Notes: generated by a model not told the origin, from the sequence alone. Positions 48,118-56,542 are shown, numbered from the stretch's first letter. The stretch is DNA of 64,000 nt from Paenibacillus sp. KS-LC4 (GCF_036894955.1 NZ_CP145905.1:2932501-2996500); one strand, 5' to 3'. Numbers and translations are program-made.

Positions 48118-49419
48118 TTGATTTTTAAAATAGTCAAACCATTAATTGCAGTAATTGTCGTTTGTATACTAGCCATAAATGTGTTACTGCTCTCTGTTTC
48201 AGCCACGAACCAAGGAACACTTAGCTCATCGGGGATGTCAGACATACCGACCGTGGAATCGTTGCAGCTTAATGTTAAATCCGCCATTCTTATTGAACAA
48301 ACGACGGGAGTTATACTATTGTCCATTAATGCCGATCAGAGCCTCGCGCCGGCAAGCATGGTCAAAATGATGACAGAATACATTGTTGCCAAAAAAGTTA
48401 GAACAGGAGAACTATTCTGGGATGACATCGTCACAGTCAGCAATCATGCAGCTAGAAGCGTAGGCAGCCGTGCATTTCTTGCAGAAGGCGATCAGCATAC
48501 GGTAAAAGAACTGTACACTGCAATGGCAGTGGGCTCCGCGAATGATGCTGCGATTGCTCTTTCTGAGCATGTATCGGGCACAGAGCAGAACTTTGTAACA
48601 CTTATGAATGAGGAAGCCACACGCATGGGACTGACTAAAACTCATTTTATCAATGCTACCGGACTGAGCCTCGCCGACATGCCAGAAGGCTTTCGCCCTG
48701 ATGAAAGGGGAGAAACGCTGATGTCAGCCAAAGACGTGGCCACATTGGCGAAAAACCTTATTCAAGATGAGCCAGATTATGCTGATGTGACATCCCTTCC
48801 ATTTTACAAGCTGAATAAGTCGGATAAAGAACCCGTTGTCAATTCGAACCGGATGCTAGAGAATTACCAAGCTACTCCGAGCTTTGCTTATGAGGGCCTG
48901 GATGGACTCAAGACAGGATATACCAAAAGCGCAGGCTATTGCTTTACCGGAACTGCAAAGCGCGATGGTATGCGTTTAATCAGTGTTGTCATGGGGACTC
49001 CATCCATGGAGAGCCGCTTCGAAGAGACGGCAAAGGTATTGGACTATGGATTCAACCACTTTACAATGAATCAAGTAATCCCCGCTGGAAGTTTAGTTAC
49101 TGGGATGGAAACATCTCCTGTCAAGGACGGGAAACAAAAAAATGTTCAGATCGTAACCAAAGATGATGTTTATTTTATTGTCCCGAAATCAGCTTTATCT
49201 GCCCAACCTATTGCTACAGTCCATTTAGCTTCAGGCGGGCTCGCTGCCCCTGTGGCAGCTGGTACAAAAGCAGGAACGGCGACATTTACTTACGAAATCG
49301 AAGGGCACAGCATCGTACAAACAAGAACGGTTGATTTAATTACTGAGCGCACCGTGGAGAAGGAAAACTGGTTTATGCTGCTTCTTCGGTCAATTGTCGG
49401 TTGGAATCGCGCCGAATAA
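48118..49419 (+). CDS. dacA: D-alanyl-D-alanine carboxypeptidase (PBP5/DacA type)
   Basis: The 433-residue precursor has an N-terminal membrane/signal segment (VKPLIAVIVVCILAINVLLLSVSA). The S11 peptidase motifs are present: SMVK (Ser80, Lys83), SAN and KTG (Lys265). The C-terminal beta domain (PBP5_C) is followed by a hydrophobic/amphipathic end WFMLLLRSIVGW that would anchor the protein to the membrane. It trims the terminal D-Ala from peptidoglycan stem peptides outside the cell. It starts at TTG 48118 behind a GAGGATAGAG stretch. Confidence 0.93.
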   Translation: MIFKIVKPLIAVIVVCILAINVLLLSVSATNQGTLSSSGMSDIPTVESLQLNVKSAILIEQTTGVILLSINADQSLAPASMVKMMTEYIVAKKVRTGELFWDDIVTVSNHAARSVGSRAFLAEGDQHTVKELYTAMAVGSANDAAIALSEHVSGTEQNFVTLMNEEATRMGLTKTHFINATGLSLADMPEGFRPDERGETLMSAKDVATLAKNLIQDEPDYADVTSLPFYKLNKSDKEPVVNSNRMLENYQATPSFAYEGLDGLKTGYTKSAGYCFTGTAKRDGMRLISVVMGTPSMESRFEETAKVLDYGFNHFTMNQVIPAGSLVTGMETSPVKDGKQKNVQIVTKDDVYFIVPKSALSAQPIATVHLASGGLAAPVAAGTKAGTATFTYEIEGHSIVQTRTVDLITERTVEKENWFMLLLRSIVGWNRAE

Positions 49420-49543
49420 ATTTTATAATGGAAGGGGACGAGGCAGGCGCCTCTGAGCAAGCAGGAGGAAATGAATCGCTGCAAGCATGTGCAATAAAAA
49501 ATAATACGAATTCATAATTCGACTCAACTATGGGGGAATCACA

Positions 49544-50299
49544 TTGAAATTCAGGCCTTGTATAGATATGCATGATGGAAAAGTAAAGCAAATCGTGGGC
49601 GAGACACTAAGTACGGATAAGCAGGCGGTCGTAGAAAACTTCGTTTCCAGCCATCATTCCGTCTATTATGCCGAAATGTTTAAGCAGGACGAGCTTTATG
49701 GCGGACATGTCATTATGCTGGGCGGCGGCAATGAAGAGGAAGCGGTTCGTGCGCTTCAAGCGTATCCCGGCGGCTTGCAAATTGGCGGCGGCATAAAGGC
49801 AGACAATGCGCAGCACTACCTCGCGCAAGGTGCCTCGCATGTCATTGTGACCTCGTACATTTTCAGCAATGGGCAGCTCAATCGTGACAATCTGGAAAAA
49901 ATCGTCGCAGAGGTAGGCAAGGACCGATTAGTGATTGATTTGAGCTGCAAAGAGCGTGATGGCAAATGGTATGTGGTGACGAACCAATGGACGCAGTTTA
50001 GCGATTTCGAAGTGAATGAGGCAAATATTCGGATGCTTGAGCAATATTGCGATGAGTTTCTTATTCATGCCGTAGATGTTGAAGGCAAGCAGAGCGGTAT
50101 TCAGCAAAGCTTGGTGAAGGCGCTGGCAGCATGGGTTACTATACCGTGTACGTATGCGGGCGGTGCTCGTTCAATGGCTGATTTAGAGCTGTTCGAAAGT
50201 TTGTCTGGCGGGAAGCTGGACATTACGATTGGCAGTGCGCTCGATATTTATGGCGGCGCATTGCCTTACAAGCAGGTTGTTGCTTACTGCCGCAGCTAA
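49544..50299 (+). CDS. hisA: HisA-like isomerase of the eukaryotic (HIS6) type
   Basis: The 251-residue TIM-barrel starts FRPCIDMHDGKVKQIVG and continues with HVIMLGGGNEEEAVRALQAYPGGLQIGGGIKADNA, HVIVTSYIF, RLVIDLSCKERDGKWYVVTNQWT, FLIHAVDVEGKQSGI and TYAGGARSMADLE. These segments correspond to the fungal/plant HIS6 form of phosphoribosylformimino-5-aminoimidazole carboxamide ribotide isomerase, not to the common bacterial HisA. No other his genes are nearby. It starts at TTG 49544 behind GGGGGAA. The histidine-pathway role is inferred from the family. Confidence 0.85.
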   Translation: MKFRPCIDMHDGKVKQIVGETLSTDKQAVVENFVSSHHSVYYAEMFKQDELYGGHVIMLGGGNEEEAVRALQAYPGGLQIGGGIKADNAQHYLAQGASHVIVTSYIFSNGQLNRDNLEKIVAEVGKDRLVIDLSCKERDGKWYVVTNQWTQFSDFEVNEANIRMLEQYCDEFLIHAVDVEGKQSGIQQSLVKALAAWVTIPCTYAGGARSMADLELFESLSGGKLDITIGSALDIYGGALPYKQVVAYCRS

Positions 50300-50328
50300 A
50301 ACCCGATCAATGAGAAGGGGGAATAAAA

Positions 50329-50607
50329 ATGTGCCGAAATATTAAGCCTTTGTTTAACTTTGACCCTCCAGCAACGGAATACGAAATTATGGCAGCCTCG
50401 CTGCAATTTGTCCGCAAAATATCCGGCTATAACGCCCCATCGAAAGCAAATGAGGAGGCTTTCCGCCTTGCAGTTGCCGAAGTCGCTGCTGCTGCGGAAA
50501 AGCTGATGGGGACGCTTGTAACGAATGCCGAGCCACGCAATCGCGAAATCGAGACGGAGCGCGCACGCGCCAAATCAGCCAAACGTTTTGGCACAGTCAA
50601 CGGTTAG
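50329..50607 (+). CDS. DUF2277 family protein
   Basis: The 92-residue protein begins MCRNIKPLFNFDPPATEYEI and continues with AASLQFVRKISGYNAPS and NEEAFRLAVAEV, the conserved DUF2277 pattern. It has an Arg/Glu/Ala-rich C-terminus. The start is ATG 50329 behind AAGGGGGA, 29 bases after the hisA-like gene. Small soluble protein of unknown function. Confidence 0.9.
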   Translation: MCRNIKPLFNFDPPATEYEIMAASLQFVRKISGYNAPSKANEEAFRLAVAEVAAAAEKLMGTLVTNAEPRNREIETERARAKSAKRFGTVNG

Positions 50608-50622
50608 CAGCATTATTTAGCA

Positions 50623-50661
50623 GAAGATCGGGGGAGAGCGCTTATACCTCGATCTTTTTTT
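50623..50661 (+). terminator. Intrinsic terminator
   Basis: AAGATCGGGG pairs with CCTCGATCTT, followed by a run of T's. Confidence 0.82.
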
Positions 50662-50691
50662 AGCGTAAGGAAGGGGGAGAGCAGTTCACTT

Positions 50692-50892
50692 ATGAAATGG
50701 AAGGTCATCGCTTATGGAGACAGTCATTTAGTTTGCCGTAAAACGTGGCACTCGCCCTTATGGATGGGAATTGTAAAAAAAGACATTCGCACGGTTACGC
50801 TTAAAAATCGAACCTTTTCAGTTGAGGTGTTTGCAGACTGTTCAACGTCTGAGCTTGCCCACAAGCTTCTAAAGCTAGTGGAACGGCCATAG
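50692..50892 (+). CDS. Small protein of unknown function (66 aa)
   Basis: ATG 50692 is preceded by GGAAGGGGGAGAG, although the spacing is long. The product is basic with a mixed pattern (MKWKVIAYGDSHLVCRKTWH, then VKKDIRTVTLKNRTFSVEVFADCSTSELAHKLL), suggesting a small alpha/beta domain with no membrane segment. I recognise no family. Confidence 0.5.
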   Translation: MKWKVIAYGDSHLVCRKTWHSPLWMGIVKKDIRTVTLKNRTFSVEVFADCSTSELAHKLLKLVERP

Positions 50893-50903
50893 ACTAGTCA
50901 TAT

Positions 50904-50962
50904 TTGTGATCATTTGTAAAGACGATTATAATGAAAGTAAGTTCGTAGTTCTTTTACAAATG
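50904..50962 (+). promoter_or_regulatory. Promoter with flanking inverted repeat before the aminopeptidase gene
   Basis: TTGTGA (50904), a 17-base spacer and TATAAT (50927) form a likely promoter. CATTTGTAAA (50911-50920) and its exact inverse TTTACAAATG (50953-50962) bracket the -10 box and start site. This is a plausible operator or leader stem. Confidence 0.5.
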
Positions 50963-51002
50963 TGCGCTGCACATTATCCAATTGAAAAGGGGAATTTTAC
51001 AT

Positions 51003-52235
51003 ATGAATCCTACACAGCAGCAATTAGAAAACTACGCGGCTTTGGCCGTCAGAACAGGTGTCAATGTCCAGAAAGGGCAGACGGTTGTCCTTATGTCTCC
51101 GATAGCAGCGGCACCGCTGGCAAGATTAATTGCCGCCAAGGCTTATGAAGCGGGAGCGAGGCATGTACAAGTGGAGTATAACGATGAGGAGCTTGCTCGC
51201 ATCAAATACAAAATGGCGCCGGAAGAGGCTTTTGGAGAATACCCTATGTGGCGTGCTAAGGCTTGGGAAGGGTATGTCGAGCAAGGAGCAGCGTTTATCA
51301 CTATTTATTCACCGAACCCAGAGCTTCTGAATGGAGTAGATTCTAATCGGGTGGCGACAGCAACGAAGGCTGCTTCGACTGCGCTCAGCGGCTATCGCGC
51401 TGCATTGATGAATCATTCGAACGCATGGACGCTCATTTCTTATGCGACGCCAGAGTGGGCAGCTAAGGTATTTCCAGATGTATCCCCAGAGGAAGCGGTA
51501 CAAAAGCTATGGGAGCGGATTATTGAGGCGACACGCATCGGTTTGGAAAACCCGATTGAGGCTTGGAGCGAGCATAATGCCAAGCTGCTGCAAGTGGTGG
51601 AGCTGCTGAATAGCAAGCGTTATCGTCAGCTGCGCTATAATGCGCCGGGCACTGACTTAACGATAGATTTGCCAGAAGGCCATATCTGGCTAGGCGGAGC
51701 TAAGGAAAATGCCAAAGGCGTGCTGTTTAATCCGAACTTGCCGACGGAGGAAGTATTTACGATGCCGCATAAGGATGGTGTAAACGGCACCGTTCGCAGC
51801 ACGAAGCCGCTCAATTACAACGGCCAGGTTATCGACGGCTTCTCCTTGACGTTTAAGGCTGGTAAGGTGACGGAGTATTCGGCTGAAAAGGGCTACGAAG
51901 CGTTAGCGCATTTGGTAGGAACGGATGAAGGGGCAGCGAGGCTCGGTGAAGTTGCATTGGTGCCGCACAACTCGCCGATATCCAACTCAAATGTCATTTT
52001 CTTTAACACCCTCTATGATGAAAATGCTTCCTGCCATTTAGCGCTGGGCCAGGCTTATCCGGTCAATCTGGCTGGCGGTACAGCTATGTCACCAGAGGAG
52101 CTGCTTGCAAATGGAGCGAATCGCAGTCTTGTGCATGAGGACTTTATGATCGGTTCAGCAGAGATGAACATTGATGGCATTACGCAGGACGGATCAGCAG
52201 AGCCTATCTTCCGCAATGGCAACTGGGCAATTTAA
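51003..52235 (+). CDS. M29 family aminopeptidase (AmpS/thermophilic metalloprotease)
   Basis: The 410-residue protein matches M29 aminopeptidases throughout: LENYAALAVRTGVNVQKGQTVVL at the N-terminus, ARHVQVEYNDEELARIKYKMAP, TDLTIDLPEGHIWLGG, FNPNLPTEEVFTMPHKDGVNGTVRSTKPL, ARLGEVALVPHNSPI and ENASCHLALGQAYP. Glu, His and Asp residues in the last segments form the two-metal site. It is cytosolic and removes N-terminal residues from peptides. ATG 51003 is chosen for the family N-terminus; the frame opens at 50982. Confidence 0.93.
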   Translation: MNPTQQQLENYAALAVRTGVNVQKGQTVVLMSPIAAAPLARLIAAKAYEAGARHVQVEYNDEELARIKYKMAPEEAFGEYPMWRAKAWEGYVEQGAAFITIYSPNPELLNGVDSNRVATATKAASTALSGYRAALMNHSNAWTLISYATPEWAAKVFPDVSPEEAVQKLWERIIEATRIGLENPIEAWSEHNAKLLQVVELLNSKRYRQLRYNAPGTDLTIDLPEGHIWLGGAKENAKGVLFNPNLPTEEVFTMPHKDGVNGTVRSTKPLNYNGQVIDGFSLTFKAGKVTEYSAEKGYEALAHLVGTDEGAARLGEVALVPHNSPISNSNVIFFNTLYDENASCHLALGQAYPVNLAGGTAMSPEELLANGANRSLVHEDFMIGSAEMNIDGITQDGSAEPIFRNGNWAI

Positions 52236-52246
52236 TACTCTAAAAC

Positions 52247-52282
52247 AAAAAGGAGCGACCCTGATGCGGGGCGCTCCTTTTG
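52247..52282 (+). terminator. Intrinsic terminator, likely bidirectional
   Basis: AAAAGGAGCG pairs with CGCTCCTTTT. It lies between the convergent aminopeptidase and YHYH/stalk-domain genes and could serve both. Confidence 0.85.
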
Positions 52283-52308
52283 TATTAAACGATGGACTAA
52301 TTAACGTT

Positions 52309-53022
52309 TTATTTGACAGATACATGAACAGTTGATTGATCAACGGAAGTGATTTTTCCATTTACCCATTTCATGGCAGGTCTGAGAGGAAGGTAATAAG
52401 AATCGTTCGCTTTGACTGCCTTTACATCTGTGTAAGTACCGTTTAGATAAATTTTATAAGTTGTATTTTGAATAAGCAACTTATTTTTATTTTTTTTCAG
52501 TATAATATCTTCATTCGATGCAATGGAAAGGGAAAATCCAAATGCTTTTGAAAAGTCGCGCAGTGCAATGTAAGATGTATCATTAATGCTGATTAGGCTT
52601 TTGCTTGGTGTAAACGTTTTATTATTAATCGACAGATTCAAATCAAGATTAGTATAAATTTGGCCGCTATCTGTATAGTAGTTACAGTCCCAAACTCTTT
52701 CATAGTAATTATAATAAGTGTCACTGGAAGTATAACGATCTTCTACCTTTTTGCAATGGGGGTAGGGGGCATATTGATTGTTAATTACATTGACTTTTGT
52801 AATTGGTGTTGAGGAGCTTGAACTGGACGAACTAGAGCTGGATGACGAACTGCTGCCGCCATTGTGAGTATGATAACCTGTACATAAGCCTTTTGCTTGC
52901 GATTTTGCCGAGCAGTTATGTCCACCACTGCTGTCTGTGCGTCCGGAATGTGCAAACGCTGAGGATGTCATCATACAACAAACGAGTACACATACAAGAT
53001 AGATTGCTAAATTCTTCTTCAT
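52309..53022 (-). CDS. Secreted YHYH-like / copper amine oxidase N-terminal domain protein
   Basis: The 237-residue precursor has a clear signal peptide (KKNLAIYLVCVLVCCMMTSSAFA). The mature start HSGRTDSSGGHNCS...GYHTHNGG resembles the His-rich YHYH-type domain that may bind a metal. A run of 15 serines follows as a linker, then a Tyr-rich segment, and the C-terminal 110 residues form the copper-amine-oxidase N-terminal 'stalk' domain (INDTSYIALRDFSKAFGFSLS, YYLPLRPAMKW). It is AT-richer than its neighbours. Probably an extracellular binding protein; the role is unknown. Confidence 0.82.
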   Translation of the reverse strand: MKKNLAIYLVCVLVCCMMTSSAFAHSGRTDSSGGHNCSAKSQAKGLCTGYHTHNGGSSSSSSSSSSSSSSSTPITKVNVINNQYAPYPHCKKVEDRYTSSDTYYNYYERVWDCNYYTDSGQIYTNLDLNLSINNKTFTPSKSLISINDTSYIALRDFSKAFGFSLSIASNEDIILKKNKNKLLIQNTTYKIYLNGTYTDVKAVKANDSYYLPLRPAMKWVNGKITSVDQSTVHVSVK

Positions 53023-53215
53023 AAAAAACCTCCCAATATTTATATTTTCTATTTGACGTATTTATAATACCATATATACAGATACGAATAGCGTTGCATT
53101 TATAATTTTCGAAAAAATTATTTTTAAATTTCTCACACAACGTGAATTACAGTTGTAATTTGGATGTAAAGCAAAATATCGTTGTCACACCAAAATTTAT
53201 TCGAAAATGAACCCC

Positions 53216-53244
53216 TTGACTCTTACGATGTTTTCAGTTATTGT
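53216..53244 (+). promoter_or_regulatory. Promoter of the proS T-box transcript
   Basis: TTGACT (53216-53221), a 17-base spacer and TATTGT (53239-53244) lie about 45 bases before the T-box leader. Confidence 0.6.
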
Positions 53245-53286
53245 AATTGAAATTATAAGGTTCTAAATAAGGATATACTGCAATAG

Positions 53287-53518
53287 CGTTGACCAAGAAA
53301 GAAGCGCTCAAGCTTCGCTGTCCAGAGAAGAAACCCGCAGGCTGCAAGGTTTCTCGTCGCGAACGAGCCTTTTCCTGCCTTGCGAGCTGCGACGGGAATT
53401 CAACCGTTGCCGGAGCATGCCGTTATCATGTTTGAGGAGCGCGAGGCTTATTGTTTGCTTTGCGGTCAAACTAGGGTGGTATCACGACACATTCGTCCCT
53501 GACGATGTGTCTTTTTTT
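53287..53518 (+). ncRNA. T-box leader (proline-type) with terminator
   Basis: The leader has the recognisable T-box parts: a CCAGAGA...GGCTG...stem I region (53320-53365), GTTGCCGG...CCGTTATC (53406-53428), and the near-universal T-box sequence AGGGTGGTATCACG (53473-53486) that pairs with the tRNA acceptor end in the antiterminator. GACACATTCGTC (53486-53497) pairs with GACGATGTGTC (53501-53511), followed by T7, as the terminator. CCG at 53404-53406 is a candidate Pro specifier codon. Uncharged tRNA-Pro should stabilise the antiterminator and allow proS transcription. Confidence 0.9.
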
Positions 53519-53563
53519 ATTTTTCATACAAAGTCGTTGAATGAACAAAGGGGAGTGCGGCTC

Positions 53564-55303
53564 ATGCGCCAAAGTCAATTATTGCTTCATACATTACGGG
53601 ATTCACCTGCGGACGCTGAGGTGATAAGCCATCAGCTTATGCTGCGTGCTGGTTATATTCGCCAGCTGGCTGCGGGGATATATACCTATATGCCTCTTGG
53701 AAGGCGCGTGCTGCGCAAGGTGGAGCAGATTGTCCGGGAGGAAATGGACCGAGCAGGCGCTCAGGAGCTGCTTATGCCTGCGATGCAGCCAGCTGATTTA
53801 TGGCGGGAATCTGGACGCTACTCTGTCTATGGACCAGAGCTGATTCGATTGAAGGACCGCCACGAGCGTGAATTTGCATTAGGGCCAACGCATGAGGAGG
53901 TCATTACTTCCTTGGTGCGAAATGAGATTAGCTCTTACCGGAAGCTGCCAGTTACCTTGTATCAAATTCAAACGAAGTTTCGAGACGAGCGCCGCCCGCG
54001 TTTTGGATTGCTTCGCAGCCGGGAATTTCTCATGAAGGATGCCTATTCCTTTGATGCTGACTGGGAGGGATTAGACGCCTCCTACTGGAATATGTACCTT
54101 GCGTATGAACGGATTTTCAATCGCTGTGGCGTTAATTTCCGTGCAGTTGAAGCTGATGCCGGAGCCATTGGCGGAGAAGGCGGGACGCATGAATTTATGG
54201 CGCTTGCGGATATCGGTGAAGATACGATTGCCGTATGCGACAGCTGTGCGTATGCAGCCAATTTAGAAAAGGCGGAGTCTGTGGCAGCGACGTTCGAGGA
54301 GATGCCAGCAGGCGGGGCGCTTGATGACGGGACGCCAGTGGAGAAATTTTATACGCCAAATATGAAGACAATTGACGAATTGGTTCAGGCGCTTGATGTT
54401 AATGCAGCAAATATTATTAAGACGATGATTTGTCTCGTGGATGAGCGCTTAGTCGCCGTGCTTATTCGCGGCGATCATGAGATGAATGAAATTAAAGTGA
54501 AAAATGCGCTTGGTGCCGAAAATGCAGCAATTGCCGATGCCGATACCATTCAGCGGCTAACAGGAGCGCCTGTCGGCTTTATTGGCCCAATCGGTCTTGA
54601 GCTTCCCTTGCTGGTTGATGAAGCTGTTATGAGCATGACGTCTGCCATCGCAGGTGCCAATGAACTAGACTATCACCAACGTCATATCATTCCTGCACGG
54701 GATTTCACTCCTCTGCAAATTGGCGACTTCCGAAATGCGGCACAAGGAGATGGTTGTCCGCGCTGCGAAGAAGGAAAGCTGCAATTTTTTCGCGGCATTG
54801 AAGTGGGGCATGTGTTCAAGCTTGGCACCAAATACAGTGAACAGCTTGGCGCTGCTGTTCTGGATCAAGCAGGCAAAAGCATGCCAATGATTATGGGCTG
54901 CTATGGGATTGGCGTATCCCGCATTTTATCTGCGGTGGTAGAGCAGCATCATGATGCTGCTGGAATGGTGTGGCCGCTGGCACTTGCGCCGTATCATGTA
55001 CATCTGATTCCGATATCGGCGAAGGATGAGACGCATATGAAGGTCGCTCAGCAGCTATATGACGAGCTGCAAAGCAGCGGGGTGGAAGTATTGCTCGATG
55101 ATCGGGAAGAGCGACCAGGCATTAAATTCAAGGATTCGGATCTAATCGGTATTCCGCTGCGTATCGTTATTGGCAAAGATGCGGGGCATGGGCAGATCGA
55201 ATTTGTTCAGCGCCTTGGCAATCAGAAGGAGCTTATCGGTACTGAAGAAATTGGCGAGCGCGTGAGGCAAATTTTAACCAACCATTATAGAGCTAGGACA
55301 TAG
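53564..55303 (+). CDS. proS: Prolyl-tRNA synthetase, bacterial type with editing domain
   Basis: The 579-residue enzyme starts MRQSQLLLHTLRDSPADAEVISHQLMLRAGYIRQLAAGIYTYMPLG. The class II motifs are TKFRDERRPRFGLLRSREFLMKDAYSFD (motif 2) and GCYGIGVSRILSAVVEQHHD (motif 3). Between them lies the Ala-tRNA-Pro editing insertion (about residues 225-380), and the C-terminal anticodon-binding domain follows (HVHLIPISA, LLDDREERPGIKFKDSDLIGIPLRIVIG). ATG 53564 has AAAGGGGAG upstream; the frame is open further but overlaps the T-box. Confidence 0.97.
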   Translation: MRQSQLLLHTLRDSPADAEVISHQLMLRAGYIRQLAAGIYTYMPLGRRVLRKVEQIVREEMDRAGAQELLMPAMQPADLWRESGRYSVYGPELIRLKDRHEREFALGPTHEEVITSLVRNEISSYRKLPVTLYQIQTKFRDERRPRFGLLRSREFLMKDAYSFDADWEGLDASYWNMYLAYERIFNRCGVNFRAVEADAGAIGGEGGTHEFMALADIGEDTIAVCDSCAYAANLEKAESVAATFEEMPAGGALDDGTPVEKFYTPNMKTIDELVQALDVNAANIIKTMICLVDERLVAVLIRGDHEMNEIKVKNALGAENAAIADADTIQRLTGAPVGFIGPIGLELPLLVDEAVMSMTSAIAGANELDYHQRHIIPARDFTPLQIGDFRNAAQGDGCPRCEEGKLQFFRGIEVGHVFKLGTKYSEQLGAAVLDQAGKSMPMIMGCYGIGVSRILSAVVEQHHDAAGMVWPLALAPYHVHLIPISAKDETHMKVAQQLYDELQSSGVEVLLDDREERPGIKFKDSDLIGIPLRIVIGKDAGHGQIEFVQRLGNQKELIGTEEIGERVRQILTNHYRART

Positions 55304-55310
55304 GCGTATT

Positions 55311-55346
55311 AAAAAGAGCATTCTCGTTATTGAGTATGCTCTTTTT
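55311..55346 (+). terminator. Intrinsic terminator after proS
   Basis: AAAAAGAGCAT pairs with ATGCTCTTTTT. Confidence 0.9.
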
Positions 55347-55394
55347 ATGCTGCTTAGCTTAGAGCTACGTTCAAAATCGTGTCAGGCTAGCTCA

Positions 55395-55739
55395 TCATTT
55401 AACTTCGCGGCTCTCACCATAACGTTCATTGAGATGCTCAATATGGGATTTCCCCCATTCATTCATGGCCTGCAGCAAGGGGCCCATTCCCATGCCGTAT
55501 TCCGTAATGGAATATTCAACCTTGGGAGGGATTTGCAAATATATTTCGCGATGAACGATGTTATGGTATTCTAATTCCCGCAATTGCGAGGTAAGCATTT
55601 TTTTCGTAATGTCCGGCAGGGCCTTTTGGAGCTCGCTGAATCTCATCGTACCTTGCGAAAAAAGCTGATACAAAATAATAGGCTTCCATTTTCCTACTAG
55701 AATTTCTAATGCCGTTTCAACCTTGCAATCCTCGGGCAT
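55395..55739 (-). CDS. HxlR family transcriptional regulator
   Basis: The 114-residue winged-helix protein has the HxlR core: CKVETALEILVGKWKPIILYQLFSQGTMRFSELQKALPDITKKMLTSQLRELEYHNIVHRE, then the wing PPKVEYSITEYGMGMGPLLQAM. A Cys at residue 5 is at the position of the redox-sensing Cys in YodB/CatR-like members. It is transcribed divergently from the DoxX gene, which it probably represses until quinone, aldehyde or other electrophile stress. Confidence 0.93.
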   Translation of the reverse strand: MPEDCKVETALEILVGKWKPIILYQLFSQGTMRFSELQKALPDITKKMLTSQLRELEYHNIVHREIYLQIPPKVEYSITEYGMGMGPLLQAMNEWGKSHIEHLNERYGESREVK

Positions 55740-55875
55740 ATGCTCGTTCTCCTCTTTCGTAGCTTAGGGTATCTTTTTGTATACTAGGTTTAATTAAAGT
55801 TCCTACTTCTAATAAATTACTCTAGAGCTTATTATACATCTATGATTTAAACATACTCAAGGAGGAATCGTTAAG

Positions 55876-56247
55876 ATGAAATGGCTTGTACGAATATTGC
55901 AAGGACTGCTAGTGCTTGGATTTTTAATGTTTGGGTTTATGAAGGTGAGTGGAGATAGTGCCCAAGTGGCGGCCTTTAATGACATTTATGGATATGGTAC
56001 AGCATTCATGTATGTTGTGGGAGTTGTTGAGATTTTGGGAGCTGTCGGATTGTTGATCGGCTATTGGAGAAAGCAGCTGATCCCTATCTTTAGCGGCTTA
56101 TTGGCTGCTGTTATGGCAGGAGCTGTATTTACGCATTTTAAGGCTGGTCAAGGATTTGAAGCAGCGGGCATGCCACTCATTTTGCTGGTATTAGCTTTGA
56201 TCGTGCTTTTCGGACAAATTAAGCTGCTCGCTAATGACAGACCATAG
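55876..56247 (+). CDS. DoxX family membrane protein
   Basis: The 123-residue product has four membrane helices and the DoxX-like motifs LRVLQG..., GFMKVSGD at the end of helix 1 and YVVGVVEILGAVGLLIG in helix 2. DoxX-like proteins take part in respiratory or thiol/quinone stress membrane complexes. It starts at ATG 55876 behind AAGGAGG, divergent from hxlR. Confidence 0.88.
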   Translation: MKWLVRILQGLLVLGFLMFGFMKVSGDSAQVAAFNDIYGYGTAFMYVVGVVEILGAVGLLIGYWRKQLIPIFSGLLAAVMAGAVFTHFKAGQGFEAAGMPLILLVLALIVLFGQIKLLANDRP

Positions 56248-56391
56248 GGAGTCGCAAAGCTTGCAGAGCTTAATCGAGGAAAATATATCGGTAGTCTAAG
56301 ACAGTATTGACCTGTCGATGACTGCCGCTATTTCTATTACTAAGGTAATTCTAGCAACTATGTGGTAGATAACATTACATAAAAATCGTCA

Positions 56392-56420
56392 TTGACAGTG
56401 GAGAAGTGTGGTGTTATTAT
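56392..56420 (+). promoter_or_regulatory. Promoter of the purine-riboswitch operon
   Basis: TTGACA (56392-56397), a 17-base spacer and TATTAT (56415-56420; an overlapping TATAAT is at 56418) lie about 50 bases before the aptamer. Confidence 0.7.
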
Positions 56421-56472
56421 AATGAAAGATTTTAATGTTAGATAAGTTAACATTAAATCATAAAAACGTTAT

Positions 56473-56542
56473 TCTTGTATAAGCCCATTAATAAGGTATG
56501 GGCGTTTCTACAGGCAACCGTGAATTGCCCCAGGCTACAAGA
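56473..56542 (+). ncRNA. Purine-riboswitch-family aptamer with enlarged J3/1 (variant)
   Basis: P1 is TCTTGTA/TACAAGA, J1/2 is TAA, P2 is GCCCAT/ATGGGC with an L2 AATAAGG (canonical xAUAxGG), J2/3 is GTTTCTAC, and P3 is GGCAA/TTGCC with L3 CCGTGAA (canonical CCGUAAA). All the parts of the guanine/adenine riboswitch three-way junction are therefore present in order. In canonical members only about two bases (ending in the ligand-pairing C74 or U74) separate P3 from P1; here five to six (CCAGGC) do. The ligand is therefore not safely guanine. Variants of this class that bind 2'-deoxyguanosine or 8-oxoguanine are known. Confidence 0.82.

Noticed and set aside
53417..53563. N-terminal extension of proS
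   Set aside because: It overlaps the T-box antiterminator and terminator; ATG 53564 with AAAGGGGAG matches the family start.
56473..56542. Simple assignment as a guanine riboswitch
   Set aside because: The last base before P1 is C, as in guanine aptamers, but the J3/1 length differs, so the ligand is left open.
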